The notes under the pieces: generated by a model
The model's database searches: none
What the model was told of the DNA's origin: nothing
What the model saw: the letters and a program-made list of their open reading frames with translations, nothing else
Translations under genes and position numbers: made by a program
In this document: piece by piece, positions 8,186 through 16,822 of the stretch
Layout: each line of letters starts with the position of its first letter
How positions within the stretch are numbered: the first letter of the stretch is position 1
Assembly (NCBI GenBank): GCA_945863885.1
Contig: CAMAZY010000007.1
Span: 1-64,000, forward strand
Reading direction: 5' to 3'
From: an uncultured Clostridia bacterium
Lineage (GTDB): Bacteria; Bacillota; Clostridia; Oscillospirales; Acutalibacteraceae
DNA length: 64,000 nucleotides

Positions 8186-9640
8186 TTATTGTTCGTCGAC
8201 CGCTTTGAGTCTTGCATTATGAACGTATTCATAAACCGGTTCAAGGTTCGCCTTGTTGAGCGGATAGGCAAACTGCATGAGAACAAATACAAGCGTATAG
8301 ACAATTGCCGGAATAATCGTGCAGACAAAGAGAATCCCCTCGCCGACGCCTTCGATGTAGCCCTTGTCTGCCATGGTCCGACCGTTGTAGCCGGCAACGG
8401 CACTTAACAGGCGCATTCCGCCCACGTCCGCCGCCGTCTGACCGAGCTTGCGGCAGAACGTATAAACGGCATAAATGGCACTTTCGTTACGAAGCCCGGT
8501 TTTATATTCCTGATAGTCGATGACGTCGGCAACCACCGCCCAGTTTGTGATGCTGACGAACGAATAGCCGAAGCCGATGATGAAAAGGAAGAGCATGAAC
8601 ACAGCCGGACCGCTTCCCGTTCTTTCACAGTGCGGAACAATGAAGAACATCAGGATTGCGGCAAGCGCCGAGAAGAAGGAGCCGACGCCGCAAAGCTCTT
8701 TCTTTCCGAAGCGTTTGACGAGCTTCGGCATAAAAAGGATCATGATGACCATCGGCAGATAGTTTGCGATTGTTCCGACGATCGAAAGCTTCGTGTTTTC
8801 GAAGTAGTTTTTATAAAGATACTGGTTCAGGGAAGCAAACTGAAGCTGACCGCTGATGAGAATACCGGCAAGCGCAACCGAAACAAACGGACGGCTCCTG
8901 AGCATACCGAGATAGGCCTTTTTCATATCGACCTTCGGCTCGGACTCGGACGGCACTCTTTCCCTTGTGGTTTTATAGCAGGCAAAATAGAAGATCATCG
9001 ACAGCACGCCCATGATGACACCGAAGATCAGCATACCGTTCGGATTGGCAGTTTCTTTCCCATCTGCGGTTTTCATATAGATAATGGAGGGAGCAAGAAG
9101 AAGCGGTGCCGCACCGCCGATTCCGCCGCCGATGGAGCGGAAAGTCGAAAGCAGGGTTCTTCCCTCCGGATCATCGGTAATAACCGAGGCGAGCGAGCCG
9201 AACGGAATATTCATGCCGGTATAAAGCATTCCGAATGCAATGTAGGTCACATACGCCAGCAAAAGAATCATGGTTTCGTTTGACGTAAAGCGTGAAAAAT
9301 CAACGAAGCACAGCATGGCAGAAATGCCGAGCGGTACGGCAAGCCACTTGAGGTAGGGACGGAACTTACCGTCCTTGTTCGGCTTCTTTTTCGCAACAAG
9401 CATACCCCAGAGCGGGTCGTTGACGGCGTCCCAGAGCCTTGTGAAAAGAAGAAGGTGCTCAATCTTGCGGTCTTTGATTTTCAGTATATCGGTTAAAAAA
9501 AGCTTCAGGTATGTGGAAACATAGGTCAGCACGAACAGATTGCCTGCGTCTCCGAGCATATAGCCCATGCCCTCTTTGATACCGATTTTATTGGGGTGTT
9601 CATTTACGGTATCGGTTATTTGGTTTGTTTTTTCTTTCAT
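8186..9640 (-). CDS. GPH-family sugar:cation symporter (MFS)
   Basis: A 484-residue, 12-helix transporter of the glycoside-pentoside-hexuronide:cation symporter family (MelB/XynP/UidB type). The N-terminus has the family's typical IGIKEGMGYMLGDAGN stretch, and a WGMLVAKKKPNKDGKFRPYL block matches the conserved loop after helix 2. The start at 9640 places AGGAGAG 9 bases upstream; an ATG two codons earlier is too close. Substrate cannot be read from sequence; the nearby eda-kdgK operon makes a hexuronide plausible. Expressed alone from its own promoter. Confidence 0.88.
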   Translation of the reverse strand: MKEKTNQITDTVNEHPNKIGIKEGMGYMLGDAGNLFVLTYVSTYLKLFLTDILKIKDRKIEHLLLFTRLWDAVNDPLWGMLVAKKKPNKDGKFRPYLKWLAVPLGISAMLCFVDFSRFTSNETMILLLAYVTYIAFGMLYTGMNIPFGSLASVITDDPEGRTLLSTFRSIGGGIGGAAPLLLAPSIIYMKTADGKETANPNGMLIFGVIMGVLSMIFYFACYKTTRERVPSESEPKVDMKKAYLGMLRSRPFVSVALAGILISGQLQFASLNQYLYKNYFENTKLSIVGTIANYLPMVIMILFMPKLVKRFGKKELCGVGSFFSALAAILMFFIVPHCERTGSGPAVFMLFLFIIGFGYSFVSITNWAVVADVIDYQEYKTGLRNESAIYAVYTFCRKLGQTAADVGGMRLLSAVAGYNGRTMADKGYIEGVGEGILFVCTIIPAIVYTLVFVLMQFAYPLNKANLEPVYEYVHNARLKAVDEQ

Positions 9641-9673
9641 TCGCATTCTCTCCTGTGAAATTTTTGTAAAAAT

Positions 9674-9702
9674 ATGATATCATTTTTGGTTAAAAAAAAC
9701 AA
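9674..9702 (-). promoter_or_regulatory. Sigma-A promoter of the GPH symporter
   Basis: On the minus strand, TTGTTT (9697-9702), 17 bases and TATCAT (9674-9679), ~35 bases before the start. The spacer is very A/T-rich. Confidence 0.5.
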
Positions 9703-9791
9703 GCCTTTTTTAGAATAAGCCTTGTGAAATCAGGTTGTAAAACTTCATAAAATCAACAAAAAAGGTTGAACTGAATTATGTAAATCGTCAA

Positions 9792-9820
9792 TTGATTTCA
9801 AGATAATAACACCCTATAAT
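9792..9820 (+). promoter_or_regulatory. Sigma-A promoter of the hydrolase at 9861
   Basis: TTGATT (9792-9797), a 17-base spacer and TATAAT (9815-9820), 40 bases before the ATG. Confidence 0.65.
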
Positions 9821-9860
9821 ATAAATTAACATATTGTTCAAAATTTCACGGAGGTGTAAA

Positions 9861-11561
9861 ATGAAAAAAGTCATTTCCATCATTTTGTGCTTTGCTCTCC
9901 TTTTCGGCACAGCTGTTCAAGCCTTTGCCCGGGAGACCGGTTCCGACCTTAAAGCAAACACACCGGTCATCTATATTTCGGGTGACAGCAATACACTGAC
10001 TTATGACAACGAAACCAAGACATTCGAAATTGACGATATGCTCAAGATTTTTAAGAATTCCGAGGACGGAAACATTTCTGAAGCGGCGTTCAATATTCTG
10101 CGTCCGTTTTTAATCAAGGGCATCGTGTTCAATGACTGGGACGATTATTATGACGCTGTTTATAAAGAGTTCAGCGACGTTTACAAGCCCATCATGCTTG
10201 ACGAAAACGGCAATCCCAACACCGACTGCGATATTCCGCAATGGCAAAAGAATGACAAGATTAACGCCATGACCTATAACCGTGCGGACAAAAACGGTCA
10301 ATACGGGGAAAAAACCTATCAGTTCTATTATGACTGGAGACTCGATCCGATTGAAATCGCCGAACAGCTTCATGAGTACATCGAGGGCGTCAAGAAAGCC
10401 TCGGGTCACGACAAGGTTTCCCTGTCGGTCAAGTGCCTTGGCAGTAACATTGTTCTTGCCTATATCAACAAGTATTCAACAGACAGCCTGAAGGGTGTCG
10501 GCATTGACGTTTCAACCTCGATGGGTGCGGACTTCCTGAGCGGAATTCTCAGCGGTGACTTCGGAATCGACGGAAATTCCATCTCAAGACTTGCCAACGA
10601 GCTTGCCGCCAAGCATGACGATGAAGGCATCTATATTGACCTTGTTCGATTTGTCACCTCCACGATTGATTTGCTCGAAAGCACCGGCGTGATTGATACA
10701 CTGACCGATGTTGCCAAAGCGCAGCTTTACTCAAAAATCGAGTACGGTATCATTTCCGCTCTTGCTCTTTCGACGTTCATGACCTTCCCCGGCTACTGGG
10801 CACTGGTTCAGGTAGACGATTTTGAGAAGGCGCTCACCTACGTTTTCGGCGAAGAGGGCAGTGAAAAACGAATCAAGTACAAGGGTCTGATCGACAAGAT
10901 CACCAACTATAACGAAACAATCAAAAAGAATGTTTATCCGATTATGCAAAAGCTTGAGGACAACGGTGTCAACATCTGTGTCATTTCGAAATACGGCACT
11001 CAGATGACGCCCGTTCTCAAGGACGGCAGCATTCTCGGCGACGAATATGTTTCGGCTTATAACTCCTCGTTTGGCGCCACAACGTCAACGATTTACGACA
11101 CCCTCAGCGACGATTATATCGCCGGTCAGATTGAAAAAGGTCTCGGAAGATATATTTCTCCCGACAAGCATATCGACGCCTCCACCTGCCTGTTCCCGGA
11201 CTACACCTGGTTCTTCAAGGGTGTCTCTCACGGCTATTATTCAACGCCGGAGGTTGACCTTATTATGAAAGTCATTGACGCGGACAGACAGCTTACCGTA
11301 AATGATTTCGACCTGACACAGTTTATTGTTTATGATTATAACACGCACACCGCCGCAGCCATGACGCAGGACAACTGTCAGGATGTATACTGGACGGCAG
11401 ACGCAGAGGCGGACCGTCCCCAGACACCGGCGCAGAAAGTCCGTGCCATCATCAAGACCTTTATGAACTGGCTGACCAATATGTTCAGAATGTTCACTTC
11501 GATCCTCAACGGAAAACTCAATATTGACGATATCTCCAAAGAAATCGAAGACCATAATTAA
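9861..11561 (+). CDS. Secreted LCAT-like alpha/beta hydrolase with Cys in the nucleophile position (paralog A)
   Basis: A 566-residue exported protein with signal peptide (MKKVISIILCFALLFGT, cleavage near AQAFA). The YDWRLDP motif (~residues 157-163) is a hallmark of lecithin:cholesterol acyltransferase/PDAT-type lipases and lies, as in that family, ahead of the nucleophile elbow. Here the elbow reads SVKCLGS, with C192 where Ser is expected. Likely triad partners are D439 (IDASTC) and H457 (KGVSHGYY). The ATG at 9861 has GGAGGT 5 bases upstream. A paralog with the same substitutions lies at 21973-23574. Inference: an acyl hydrolase or acyltransferase acting outside the cell; the substrate is unknown. 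Confidence 0.8.
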   Translation: MKKVISIILCFALLFGTAVQAFARETGSDLKANTPVIYISGDSNTLTYDNETKTFEIDDMLKIFKNSEDGNISEAAFNILRPFLIKGIVFNDWDDYYDAVYKEFSDVYKPIMLDENGNPNTDCDIPQWQKNDKINAMTYNRADKNGQYGEKTYQFYYDWRLDPIEIAEQLHEYIEGVKKASGHDKVSLSVKCLGSNIVLAYINKYSTDSLKGVGIDVSTSMGADFLSGILSGDFGIDGNSISRLANELAAKHDDEGIYIDLVRFVTSTIDLLESTGVIDTLTDVAKAQLYSKIEYGIISALALSTFMTFPGYWALVQVDDFEKALTYVFGEEGSEKRIKYKGLIDKITNYNETIKKNVYPIMQKLEDNGVNICVISKYGTQMTPVLKDGSILGDEYVSAYNSSFGATTSTIYDTLSDDYIAGQIEKGLGRYISPDKHIDASTCLFPDYTWFFKGVSHGYYSTPEVDLIMKVIDADRQLTVNDFDLTQFIVYDYNTHTAAAMTQDNCQDVYWTADAEADRPQTPAQKVRAIIKTFMNWLTNMFRMFTSILNGKLNIDDISKEIEDHN

Positions 11562-11581
11562 CGCTAAATTAAATAAAAATA

Positions 11582-11619
11582 CGGGAGTCTGATATTCAAG
11601 TCAGGCTCCTGCTTTTTTT
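11582..11619 (+). terminator. Rho-independent terminator of hydrolase A
   Basis: GGAGTCTGA and TCAGGCTCC form the stem around TATTCAAG, followed by TGC and a run of seven T. Confidence 0.9.
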
Positions 11620-11650
11620 ATCAAAGAAAAACCGGCTCTCCGGAATTGGA

Positions 11651-11713
11651 ATTGATGCAAAAAACGTTACTCGGTAAAGGCACCCCCGTGGGTCGCCCGA
11701 GATTGGCATCAAT
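11651..11713. repeat. Nested hairpin element
   Basis: Three pairings nest around one axis: ATTGATGC (11651-11658) with GCATCAAT (11706-11713), CTCGG (11670-11674) with CCGAG (11697-11701), and ACCC (11682-11685) with GGGT (11690-11693). No gene is present. It could be a small structured RNA or a mobile hairpin element. Confidence 0.45.
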
Positions 11714-11802
11714 TTTTCAGCCTATGAAACCCTTCCGATGGCTCCGCCGCCCGCTGTTTCAGTGGAGGAAAATACTACGGCAAGTTCGATATAATAATTT
11801 TC

Positions 11803-11836
11803 TCCCCTGTTAGGGGAAATGTCTGCGCCAGCAGAC
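11803..11836. repeat. Double hairpin motif
   Basis: TCCCC/GGGGA (11803-11817) is followed four bases later by the perfect GTCTGC/GCAGAC hairpin with loop GCCA (11821-11836). It resembles tandem-hairpin intergenic repeats common in gut Clostridia, by memory. Confidence 0.4.
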
Positions 11837-11862
11837 AAAGTGAATTATCAAGAAATGTACAG

Positions 11863-11990
11863 GCAATCTCTTAAAACTCCAGGCGTTTGGCATAGTGCAC
11901 AAATGATGTCGGATTGAAGCAGACGAAGGCCAAATCCGATACGCCTGAAATCAAATATTTCACGCACACCACAGCCCTTTTCCGTAAATT
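11863..11990 (+). repeat. Degenerate MITE fragment (copy 3 of the family)
   Basis: The left end GCAATCTCTTAAAACT resembles the left terminal repeat of the MITE at 38118. The 27-base block 11889-11915 (starting GGCATAGTGCAC) is identical to 38146-38172. No matching right terminal repeat is found, so the copy is truncated or diverged. The right boundary is uncertain. Confidence 0.6.
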
Positions 11991-11995
11991 TAGCA

Positions 11996-12024
11996 TTGCA
12001 AAAAACGACGGAATCTGCTATAAT
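11996..12024 (+). promoter_or_regulatory. Sigma-A promoter candidate for the zinc-ribbon protein
   Basis: TTGCAA (11996-12001), a 17-base spacer and TATAAT (12019-12024). Transcripts would cross the aldo-keto reductase remnant before reaching the start at 12155. Confidence 0.55.
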
Positions 12025-12042
12025 TTATTCTAATATTTAAGA

Positions 12043-12129
12043 AAAGTACACATCGGTGAGGTTCAGATTCCTTATTGGGATAAGGAAATAGTGGACTTCT
12101 GCCAAAAGCACGGTGCTGTGCTTTTATAA
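12043..12129 (+). pseudogene. Fragment of an aldo/keto reductase gene
   Basis: Translated from 12043, this reads KVHIGEVQIPYW, then DKEIVDFCQKHGAVLL, then a stop. It closely fits the conserved aldo/keto reductase stretch where a HPYW-like sequence is followed by an (E)LVDFC-x2-HGI segment. Only ~28 codons remain, with no start codon or ribosome-binding site and no flanking AKR sequence. It is therefore read as a remnant of a deleted gene lying in the 5' region of the next gene. Confidence 0.6.
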
Positions 12130-12154
12130 GTCGATACCGGGAGGTTGACATATA

Positions 12155-13048
12155 ATGGCAAAAAAGATTCTTGCCGGCATTCTGGCTATTCTTCTTATGA
12201 TAGCTCTTTGCGTCTGTTCCGCACTCAGCACAAACAGCAACAACATGAAGCCTGACGAAGAGTTATTCAACGATGAATTTCTGAAGAAAGCAAAAGTAAT
12301 CACTGAGAACTTCAAATTTGTATACGACAAAATAGAGGTTGTAAAAGATCTGTACCATGACACCGACAGCGAAAACTACAAGAACGTCGATACATATCTC
12401 GAAGAGATGCAGACAAAAACAGATGAAATGGAAAAAACTATTAAGTCATTGTCATCGGATCAGGCATCTTTTCTTGGGGTTGATATTGATGATAACGAAA
12501 ATATTTCCGCAATTAACAAAGCTATTGATGAATTAAAAGAATGGAAATCCGTTTTGGAAGAAGAAGGAGAAGAAGAAATCATCAATGATCCGTCCGGTTA
12601 TAATCCATCAAAGTATGATAAAGGACTCCTCGAAGAGTATCATTACAGTATGCTGCACTTTCAAGTTGAATTGATTGATTGTTACTGGGACGTTAAAAAT
12701 CTTGATTCCGATATTCAGGAAATCGAGGAAAATTTAGCCGTTATTAAAGCGGAGAACAGTAATGAAACATATCTTTCTGTTGCGATTGCCATTTCCATTG
12801 GTCTTGCTGCGTTACTTGCACTTGATTGTGTGATGATTTATTGTGACATAAGAAAACAGAAATCAAAAGCCACGCCTGAACCGACTGCAGTTGGCCACGA
12901 ATTTCCTGCACCGAAAGAGTCAGTAAAGACTAAAGAACAGCCACAGACTGCTATCCCCGAAAGCACATCAAAATTCTGTCTGCAATGCGGAACGAAAACC
13001 GAAAGTACATCTGCATTTTGTCCGAAATGCGGACGCAAGTTACAATAA
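12155..13048 (+). CDS. Membrane protein with C-terminal zinc ribbon
   Basis: A 297-residue protein. An N-terminal hydrophobic stretch (ILAGILAILLMIALCVC) is a signal or anchor, and the Cys may be a lipobox. Residues ~30-200 are acidic and helical, likely coiled coil. A second membrane span (SVAIAISIGLAALLALDC, ~residues 208-228) precedes a cytoplasmic tail ending in a double-CxxC zinc ribbon (FCLQCGTKTES... FCPKCGRKL). GGGAGG lies 10 bases before the ATG. The layout resembles sensor or scaffold proteins with terminal zinc-ribbon modules; the function is unknown. A hairpin terminator follows. Confidence 0.85.
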   Translation: MAKKILAGILAILLMIALCVCSALSTNSNNMKPDEELFNDEFLKKAKVITENFKFVYDKIEVVKDLYHDTDSENYKNVDTYLEEMQTKTDEMEKTIKSLSSDQASFLGVDIDDNENISAINKAIDELKEWKSVLEEEGEEEIINDPSGYNPSKYDKGLLEEYHYSMLHFQVELIDCYWDVKNLDSDIQEIEENLAVIKAENSNETYLSVAIAISIGLAALLALDCVMIYCDIRKQKSKATPEPTAVGHEFPAPKESVKTKEQPQTAIPESTSKFCLQCGTKTESTSAFCPKCGRKLQ

Positions 13049-13060
13049 CAAATAAGGTCT

Positions 13061-13093
13061 ATGGGAGAGAATCAGAAATCGATTCTCTCCCAT
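13061..13093 (+). terminator. Terminator of the zinc-ribbon gene
   Basis: GGGAGAGAATC and GATTCTCTCCC form a perfect 11 bp stem. The following T-run is poor (ATTAAAC). Confidence 0.6.
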
Positions 13094-13097
13094 TAAA

Positions 13098-13131
13098 CAA
13101 CCCCCGACTGCACAGCACAGCCGGAGGTTTC
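13098..13131 (-). terminator. Terminator of the glp-like operon
   Basis: On the minus strand AACCTCCGGCTG pairs with CAGTCGGGGGTT around a seven-base loop and is followed by GTTTAA. It lies just beyond the stop codon of the AGPS-like gene. Confidence 0.8.
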
Positions 13132-13135
13132 TTAT

Positions 13136-14887
13136 TTATCTGTAATCTTCTCTTGTGTTCAGGAATTTCTTTTCCTCGGGAAGAAGGTCAAGACCGATCG
13201 TTCCGCCCGGATTCATCAGGTAATCGGGGTCAAAGTAGTTCTTGAGCACCTTGAATACGCCGTATTCCTTTTCGCCGATGTAGCCCTCAAGCCACGGAGC
13301 GAACATCTTGCCGATGCCGTGGTGATGCGAAATCGCCGCACCCGACTTCTGAATCGCATCGAGAATCGTGGTATGATATTCCTTGAAAGCCTTTTCGTCG
13401 TTCATCTTGGTGATGAAGATGAAGTAAAGGTTTGCACCCTGCGGATAGCAGTGGGACATGTGCGTGGTGACAACCGTATTCGGAAGCGCATGGCATACCT
13501 TTCTGACGTCACGGTGAACCTGCGCCATATTCGACCAGTTGACGGTACATTCAAGCGTGTCGGTCACGACACTGAAGTCCATCATCGAGTCACGAAGATA
13601 CGGGTCGTTGAAACGTCCCTTTTCCCAGCTCTTGGTGACAAGGCCGGTCATCGGCATAGCGCCGTGCTTGAGGGCGATTTTCGCGATATTCTTCGCAACG
13701 TTCTTCGAAAAGCCTTTTTCGCCGTCGGTGAAGCCCAAGAACATACAACGCTCCATATCCTTGTAGCCGAACTTGTCAAGAATCGGCTCGAGCGGCGTTT
13801 CGTCAACATTATAAAGCTTGAGCATGAGGTGGGTTTCCTCGGGGTCGGAAAGACGGAAAACGGAGGAATAGCCACATTCGCACTGCATCATTTCTCTTGC
13901 TGCATCCATGGCAACCTGCCAGTTTTTGAACATATAGGAGAAACGCTTGCGATTTTCGGGCATCCAACGGAATACTCTGAGCGTAACCTCAGTCAGAACA
14001 CCGAACGTGCCCTCAGAGCCCATCATAATCTGATTGAGGTTGGGGCCGGTCGCTTCACGGGAATAGTGGCTCGTTTTGATGGTACCGATGGGAGTGGCGT
14101 ACTTCTGGGAAAGGACGATATCGGCGATGGTGCCGTAGTAGGTGCTGTTCTGTCCGGCACCTCTTGTAACTGTCCAGCCGCCGACAGAGCTGTACTCAAA
14201 CGACTGCGGGAAGTGACCGCAGGTGTAGGCACGCTTTGCGCCGAAATTGCTTTGTGCATTGTTCAGCGTCTTTTCAAGGTCGGGACCTGACATACCGGCC
14301 TGAACGGTGATGGTCTGGTCAATTTCATTGAAGCTGATGACCTTGTTGAAGCGTTTTCTCATGTCAAGCGTGATGCCGCCCTTAACGGCCTCCATACCTC
14401 TTGTAACGGAGGAGCCGCCGCCGTAAACGTAAAGCGGAATCTTATTCTTGACACAGTAGTCAACAATCTGTTCCACCTGTTCGGTGGTATCGGGGTAAAC
14501 AACCGCATCGGGTACGTTTTCGATAACCTTGTGGCGAAGTCTGAGTAAGTCGTAAGCCGTACAGCCGTAAGCGACGGCAAGACGGGGATAATCCTCGGTG
14601 GTGACGAACTCGTCGCCGACAATCTTCTTGAGAGCGTCAACGTGCTTTTTCGCAAGCTTTGACGGGTGACCGCTTAAATCAACCTGATCAAAGCCGATGT
14701 CATCGGTATAATCCTTGAAGTCGTCGTCCGTCATCTTGAACGTTTCTTTCATCAGCTTGTAAAGCGACTCCTTCGGATACTTGAAGAACTCGGGATCGCC
14801 CCAGCGGAAGATCGAACGGTAGCTGCCCTCGGGGGCGGGGGTCAAAAGCCATTTCGGCTCAAAGCCTTTATACGGTTTGGTACTCAT
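13136..14887 (-). CDS. FAD-linked oxidase of the alkylglycerone-phosphate synthase (AGPS) type
   Basis: A 583-residue vanillyl-alcohol-oxidase-fold flavoprotein. The FAD-binding domain (~residues 110-290) includes PDTTEQVEQIVDYC, YGGGSSVTRGMEA and the MGSEGTFGVLTEVTLRV signature. Near the C-terminus ISHHHGIGK (H521-H523) and Y488 in GANLYF match the histidine triplet and active-site tyrosine of AGPS, whereas lactate/glycolate oxidases of the family usually have EHGIG. AGPS swaps the acyl chain of acyl-dihydroxyacetone phosphate for a fatty alcohol. The start overlaps the kinase stop by 4 bases (ATGA). It is last in a five-gene operon. The actual reaction is unproven; a 2-hydroxyacid dehydrogenase is the main alternative. 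Confidence 0.82.
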   Translation of the reverse strand: MSTKPYKGFEPKWLLTPAPEGSYRSIFRWGDPEFFKYPKESLYKLMKETFKMTDDDFKDYTDDIGFDQVDLSGHPSKLAKKHVDALKKIVGDEFVTTEDYPRLAVAYGCTAYDLLRLRHKVIENVPDAVVYPDTTEQVEQIVDYCVKNKIPLYVYGGGSSVTRGMEAVKGGITLDMRKRFNKVISFNEIDQTITVQAGMSGPDLEKTLNNAQSNFGAKRAYTCGHFPQSFEYSSVGGWTVTRGAGQNSTYYGTIADIVLSQKYATPIGTIKTSHYSREATGPNLNQIMMGSEGTFGVLTEVTLRVFRWMPENRKRFSYMFKNWQVAMDAAREMMQCECGYSSVFRLSDPEETHLMLKLYNVDETPLEPILDKFGYKDMERCMFLGFTDGEKGFSKNVAKNIAKIALKHGAMPMTGLVTKSWEKGRFNDPYLRDSMMDFSVVTDTLECTVNWSNMAQVHRDVRKVCHALPNTVVTTHMSHCYPQGANLYFIFITKMNDEKAFKEYHTTILDAIQKSGAAISHHHGIGKMFAPWLEGYIGEKEYGVFKVLKNYFDPDYLMNPGGTIGLDLLPEEKKFLNTREDYR

Positions 14888-16443
14888 TGAACATTTCTCC
14901 TTTTCGTGATTTTGATTATTCTTCTGTAAATCGGCTCAAGTTTGCCGAAGATTTTACTGTATGCGCCCTTGTAAATATCCATGTAGGTACTGTGCGCCGT
15001 TTCGTCGGGCGTGAACACGTCTTTTTCGTGCACCATACTTCGGATCGCATCGTCGTAGTCCTTGAACACACCGTCGGTGACAAAGGCAACCATGGACGCA
15101 CCGATCGAGCACGCTTCGTGGGTCTGAATCCGCTTGACGGGAAGCCCCATAATGTCCGAAAGAATCTGACAGACGATATCGCTTCTCGCTCCACCGCCGC
15201 CGACAAAAATTTCATCGACGGTAAGCTTTGCTCTCTTTTCCATAATCTTTAAGGACTGATAAAGTTCGAAGCCCAAACCCTCGATAATCGCCCGGTAAAG
15301 ATGATAGCGTGTATGATAGTCCGCAAAGCCGACAACTGCACCTCTTGAGGTTGGATTGATAACACCGGGCGTCCAGTAAGGCTGCAACAGTAAGCCCTCA
15401 CAGCCGGGCGGAAGCTGCTTGATCCGCTCATCAAGAAGCTGTTCCGGCGAACAGCCGAGCTTTTTCGCTTCCTCGACTTCGGACGCTCCGAATTCCTTGA
15501 CGAACCACGAAATCAGCCAGAAACCACGGTAAATTTCGATTTCGGGGTTGAACATATCGTTCGGCACGGCAGGATACGCCGGCATAAACTGCTGAGGCTC
15601 GACGTAACGCTTGAGTGCAAGCTGAATCGTCGCCGTTGTTCCGAGCGAAATCGCCGCACGGTTTTCGTGAACAACCGAAAGACCCAAGGTCTCACAGCCC
15701 TTGTCGGAGCCGGTTGCAATCAGCGGCAAGCCCTCGGGAACGCCCGAAGCTTTCGAAAATTCCGCCGTGATTTTGCCGATTATCTCGCCGGATTTTACGA
15801 GTGTGCAAAGCTTTTCGTCCGGAACATCACAGATACAGCGAGTAATATCGCCGTGTGTCCGCCAGGTTCTTCTTTTATAGTCGAACGGAATGTGACCGAT
15901 CATATTCGCTTCGCTGTCCTTGAGTTCTCCCGTCATTTTATAATTGAGATACGTCGGGAGCATGACATACTTTGCAGTTTTTGCCCAGATGTCGGGCTGA
16001 ACCTGCTGAATCCAGTTCGAGACCGAAGCCTGATACAGGATTCTCGTGGCGTCCTGCATACCGGCAACCTTGAACAGAAGCTTTTTATATAGCGGGAACG
16101 GATCGTTAAAGTCCGCCTGTCGCTTGTCAAGCCAGAGAATGATATCCCGAAGCGGCTTGTTGTCCTTATCAAGACACAAAACCGTATCACGGATAACCGT
16201 CAGCGTAACGCCGATGATCCGTGAAAGCTTGTCGGCGTTTCGCTCGCAGATTGTCTTTCCGGCTTCACAGATCCGGTCGTAGTAAAAGTCGGGTCTTTGC
16301 TCCGCCCAGCCGGGTTTTCTTGAATAATACGGCTCGTCATATTTCACCTGACAGATATCTTCAAATTTTCCGTCAGGACGCACAAGCAGACATCTTGCGC
16401 TTTGCGTGCCGACGTCAAAGGTCAGCACCAACGGATTTTCCAT
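14884..16443 (-). CDS. FGGY-family carbohydrate/polyol kinase
   Basis: A 519-residue kinase of the glycerol kinase/xylulokinase family. N-terminal ATPase-like motif LTFDVGTQSARCLLV, a central GSDKGCETLG, SLGTTATIQL, and the C-terminal IFVGGGGARSDIVCQILSD with SIGASMVAF are all present. I chose the ATG at 16443 since AAAGGGGAGAG precedes it; an earlier start would run into the upstream gene. The substrate is uncertain. Between a glycerol 3-phosphate dehydrogenase-like pair and an AGPS-like enzyme, a glycerol-type substrate is the best contextual guess. It does not look like a standard GlpK. Confidence 0.85.
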   Translation of the reverse strand: MENPLVLTFDVGTQSARCLLVRPDGKFEDICQVKYDEPYYSRKPGWAEQRPDFYYDRICEAGKTICERNADKLSRIIGVTLTVIRDTVLCLDKDNKPLRDIILWLDKRQADFNDPFPLYKKLLFKVAGMQDATRILYQASVSNWIQQVQPDIWAKTAKYVMLPTYLNYKMTGELKDSEANMIGHIPFDYKRRTWRTHGDITRCICDVPDEKLCTLVKSGEIIGKITAEFSKASGVPEGLPLIATGSDKGCETLGLSVVHENRAAISLGTTATIQLALKRYVEPQQFMPAYPAVPNDMFNPEIEIYRGFWLISWFVKEFGASEVEEAKKLGCSPEQLLDERIKQLPPGCEGLLLQPYWTPGVINPTSRGAVVGFADYHTRYHLYRAIIEGLGFELYQSLKIMEKRAKLTVDEIFVGGGGARSDIVCQILSDIMGLPVKRIQTHEACSIGASMVAFVTDGVFKDYDDAIRSMVHEKDVFTPDETAHSTYMDIYKGAYSKIFGKLEPIYRRIIKITKRRNVQ

Positions 16444-16465
16444 AAAATCTCTCTCCCCTTTCCGT

Positions 16466-16822
16466 TTACTCGTCAAGTACGCCGCTCGTTGCGATGATAT
16501 CCGCACCGAGGCCTAAAACGTCCTTGATAATCGGTTCTCCTCTTTTTATTCTTTTCTCAACCGTTACCTTGTTGATTTCCGCCATCACGTCAAAGATTTT
16601 GTCCTTCGGAATTTCTTTTGACACTCTTACAGGCAGAACGGGAACATCGGGGAAAGCGGTTTTGACCGTTGTGCAGATTGTCCGTTTCGGCTCGGTCATT
16701 TCGCTTACGGCAAACTCAGCGCCTCTTTTGCAGGAGTTTCCGCTGACCTTAACGTCCTTACCCTCGCCCTCTAAGGTCATCGTACAGCCTCTCGGGCAGA
16801 CGATACAAACAAGCTCTTTCAT
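16466..16822 (-). CDS. DUF1667 small Cys-motif protein
   Basis: A 118-residue protein with an N-terminal CIVCPRGC motif and a second Cys in GNSCKRG, likely a metal or iron-sulfur site. In many Clostridia this family lies with GlpA/GlpB-type flavoproteins, probably acting as a partner electron carrier in place of GlpC; this is from known gene neighbourhoods. It overlaps the preceding flavoprotein by 4 bases (ATGA), so translation is likely coupled. Confidence 0.85.
   Translation of the reverse strand: MKELVCIVCPRGCTMTLEGEGKDVKVSGNSCKRGAEFAVSEMTEPKRTICTTVKTAFPDVPVLPVRVSKEIPKDKIFDVMAEINKVTVEKRIKRGEPIIKDVLGLGADIIATSGVLDE

Noticed and set aside
12030..12154. Apparent riboswitch-like leader with hairpins before the zinc-ribbon gene
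   Set aside because: The pairings (TTCCTTA/TAAGGAA, AAAGCAC/GTGCTTT) fall in a stretch that translates to an aldo/keto reductase segment, so a gene remnant explains it better. No known riboswitch motif fits.
13319..14290. Long plus-strand open frame opposite the AGPS-like gene
   Set aside because: Antisense shadow; the minus-strand gene has clear FAD and active-site motifs.
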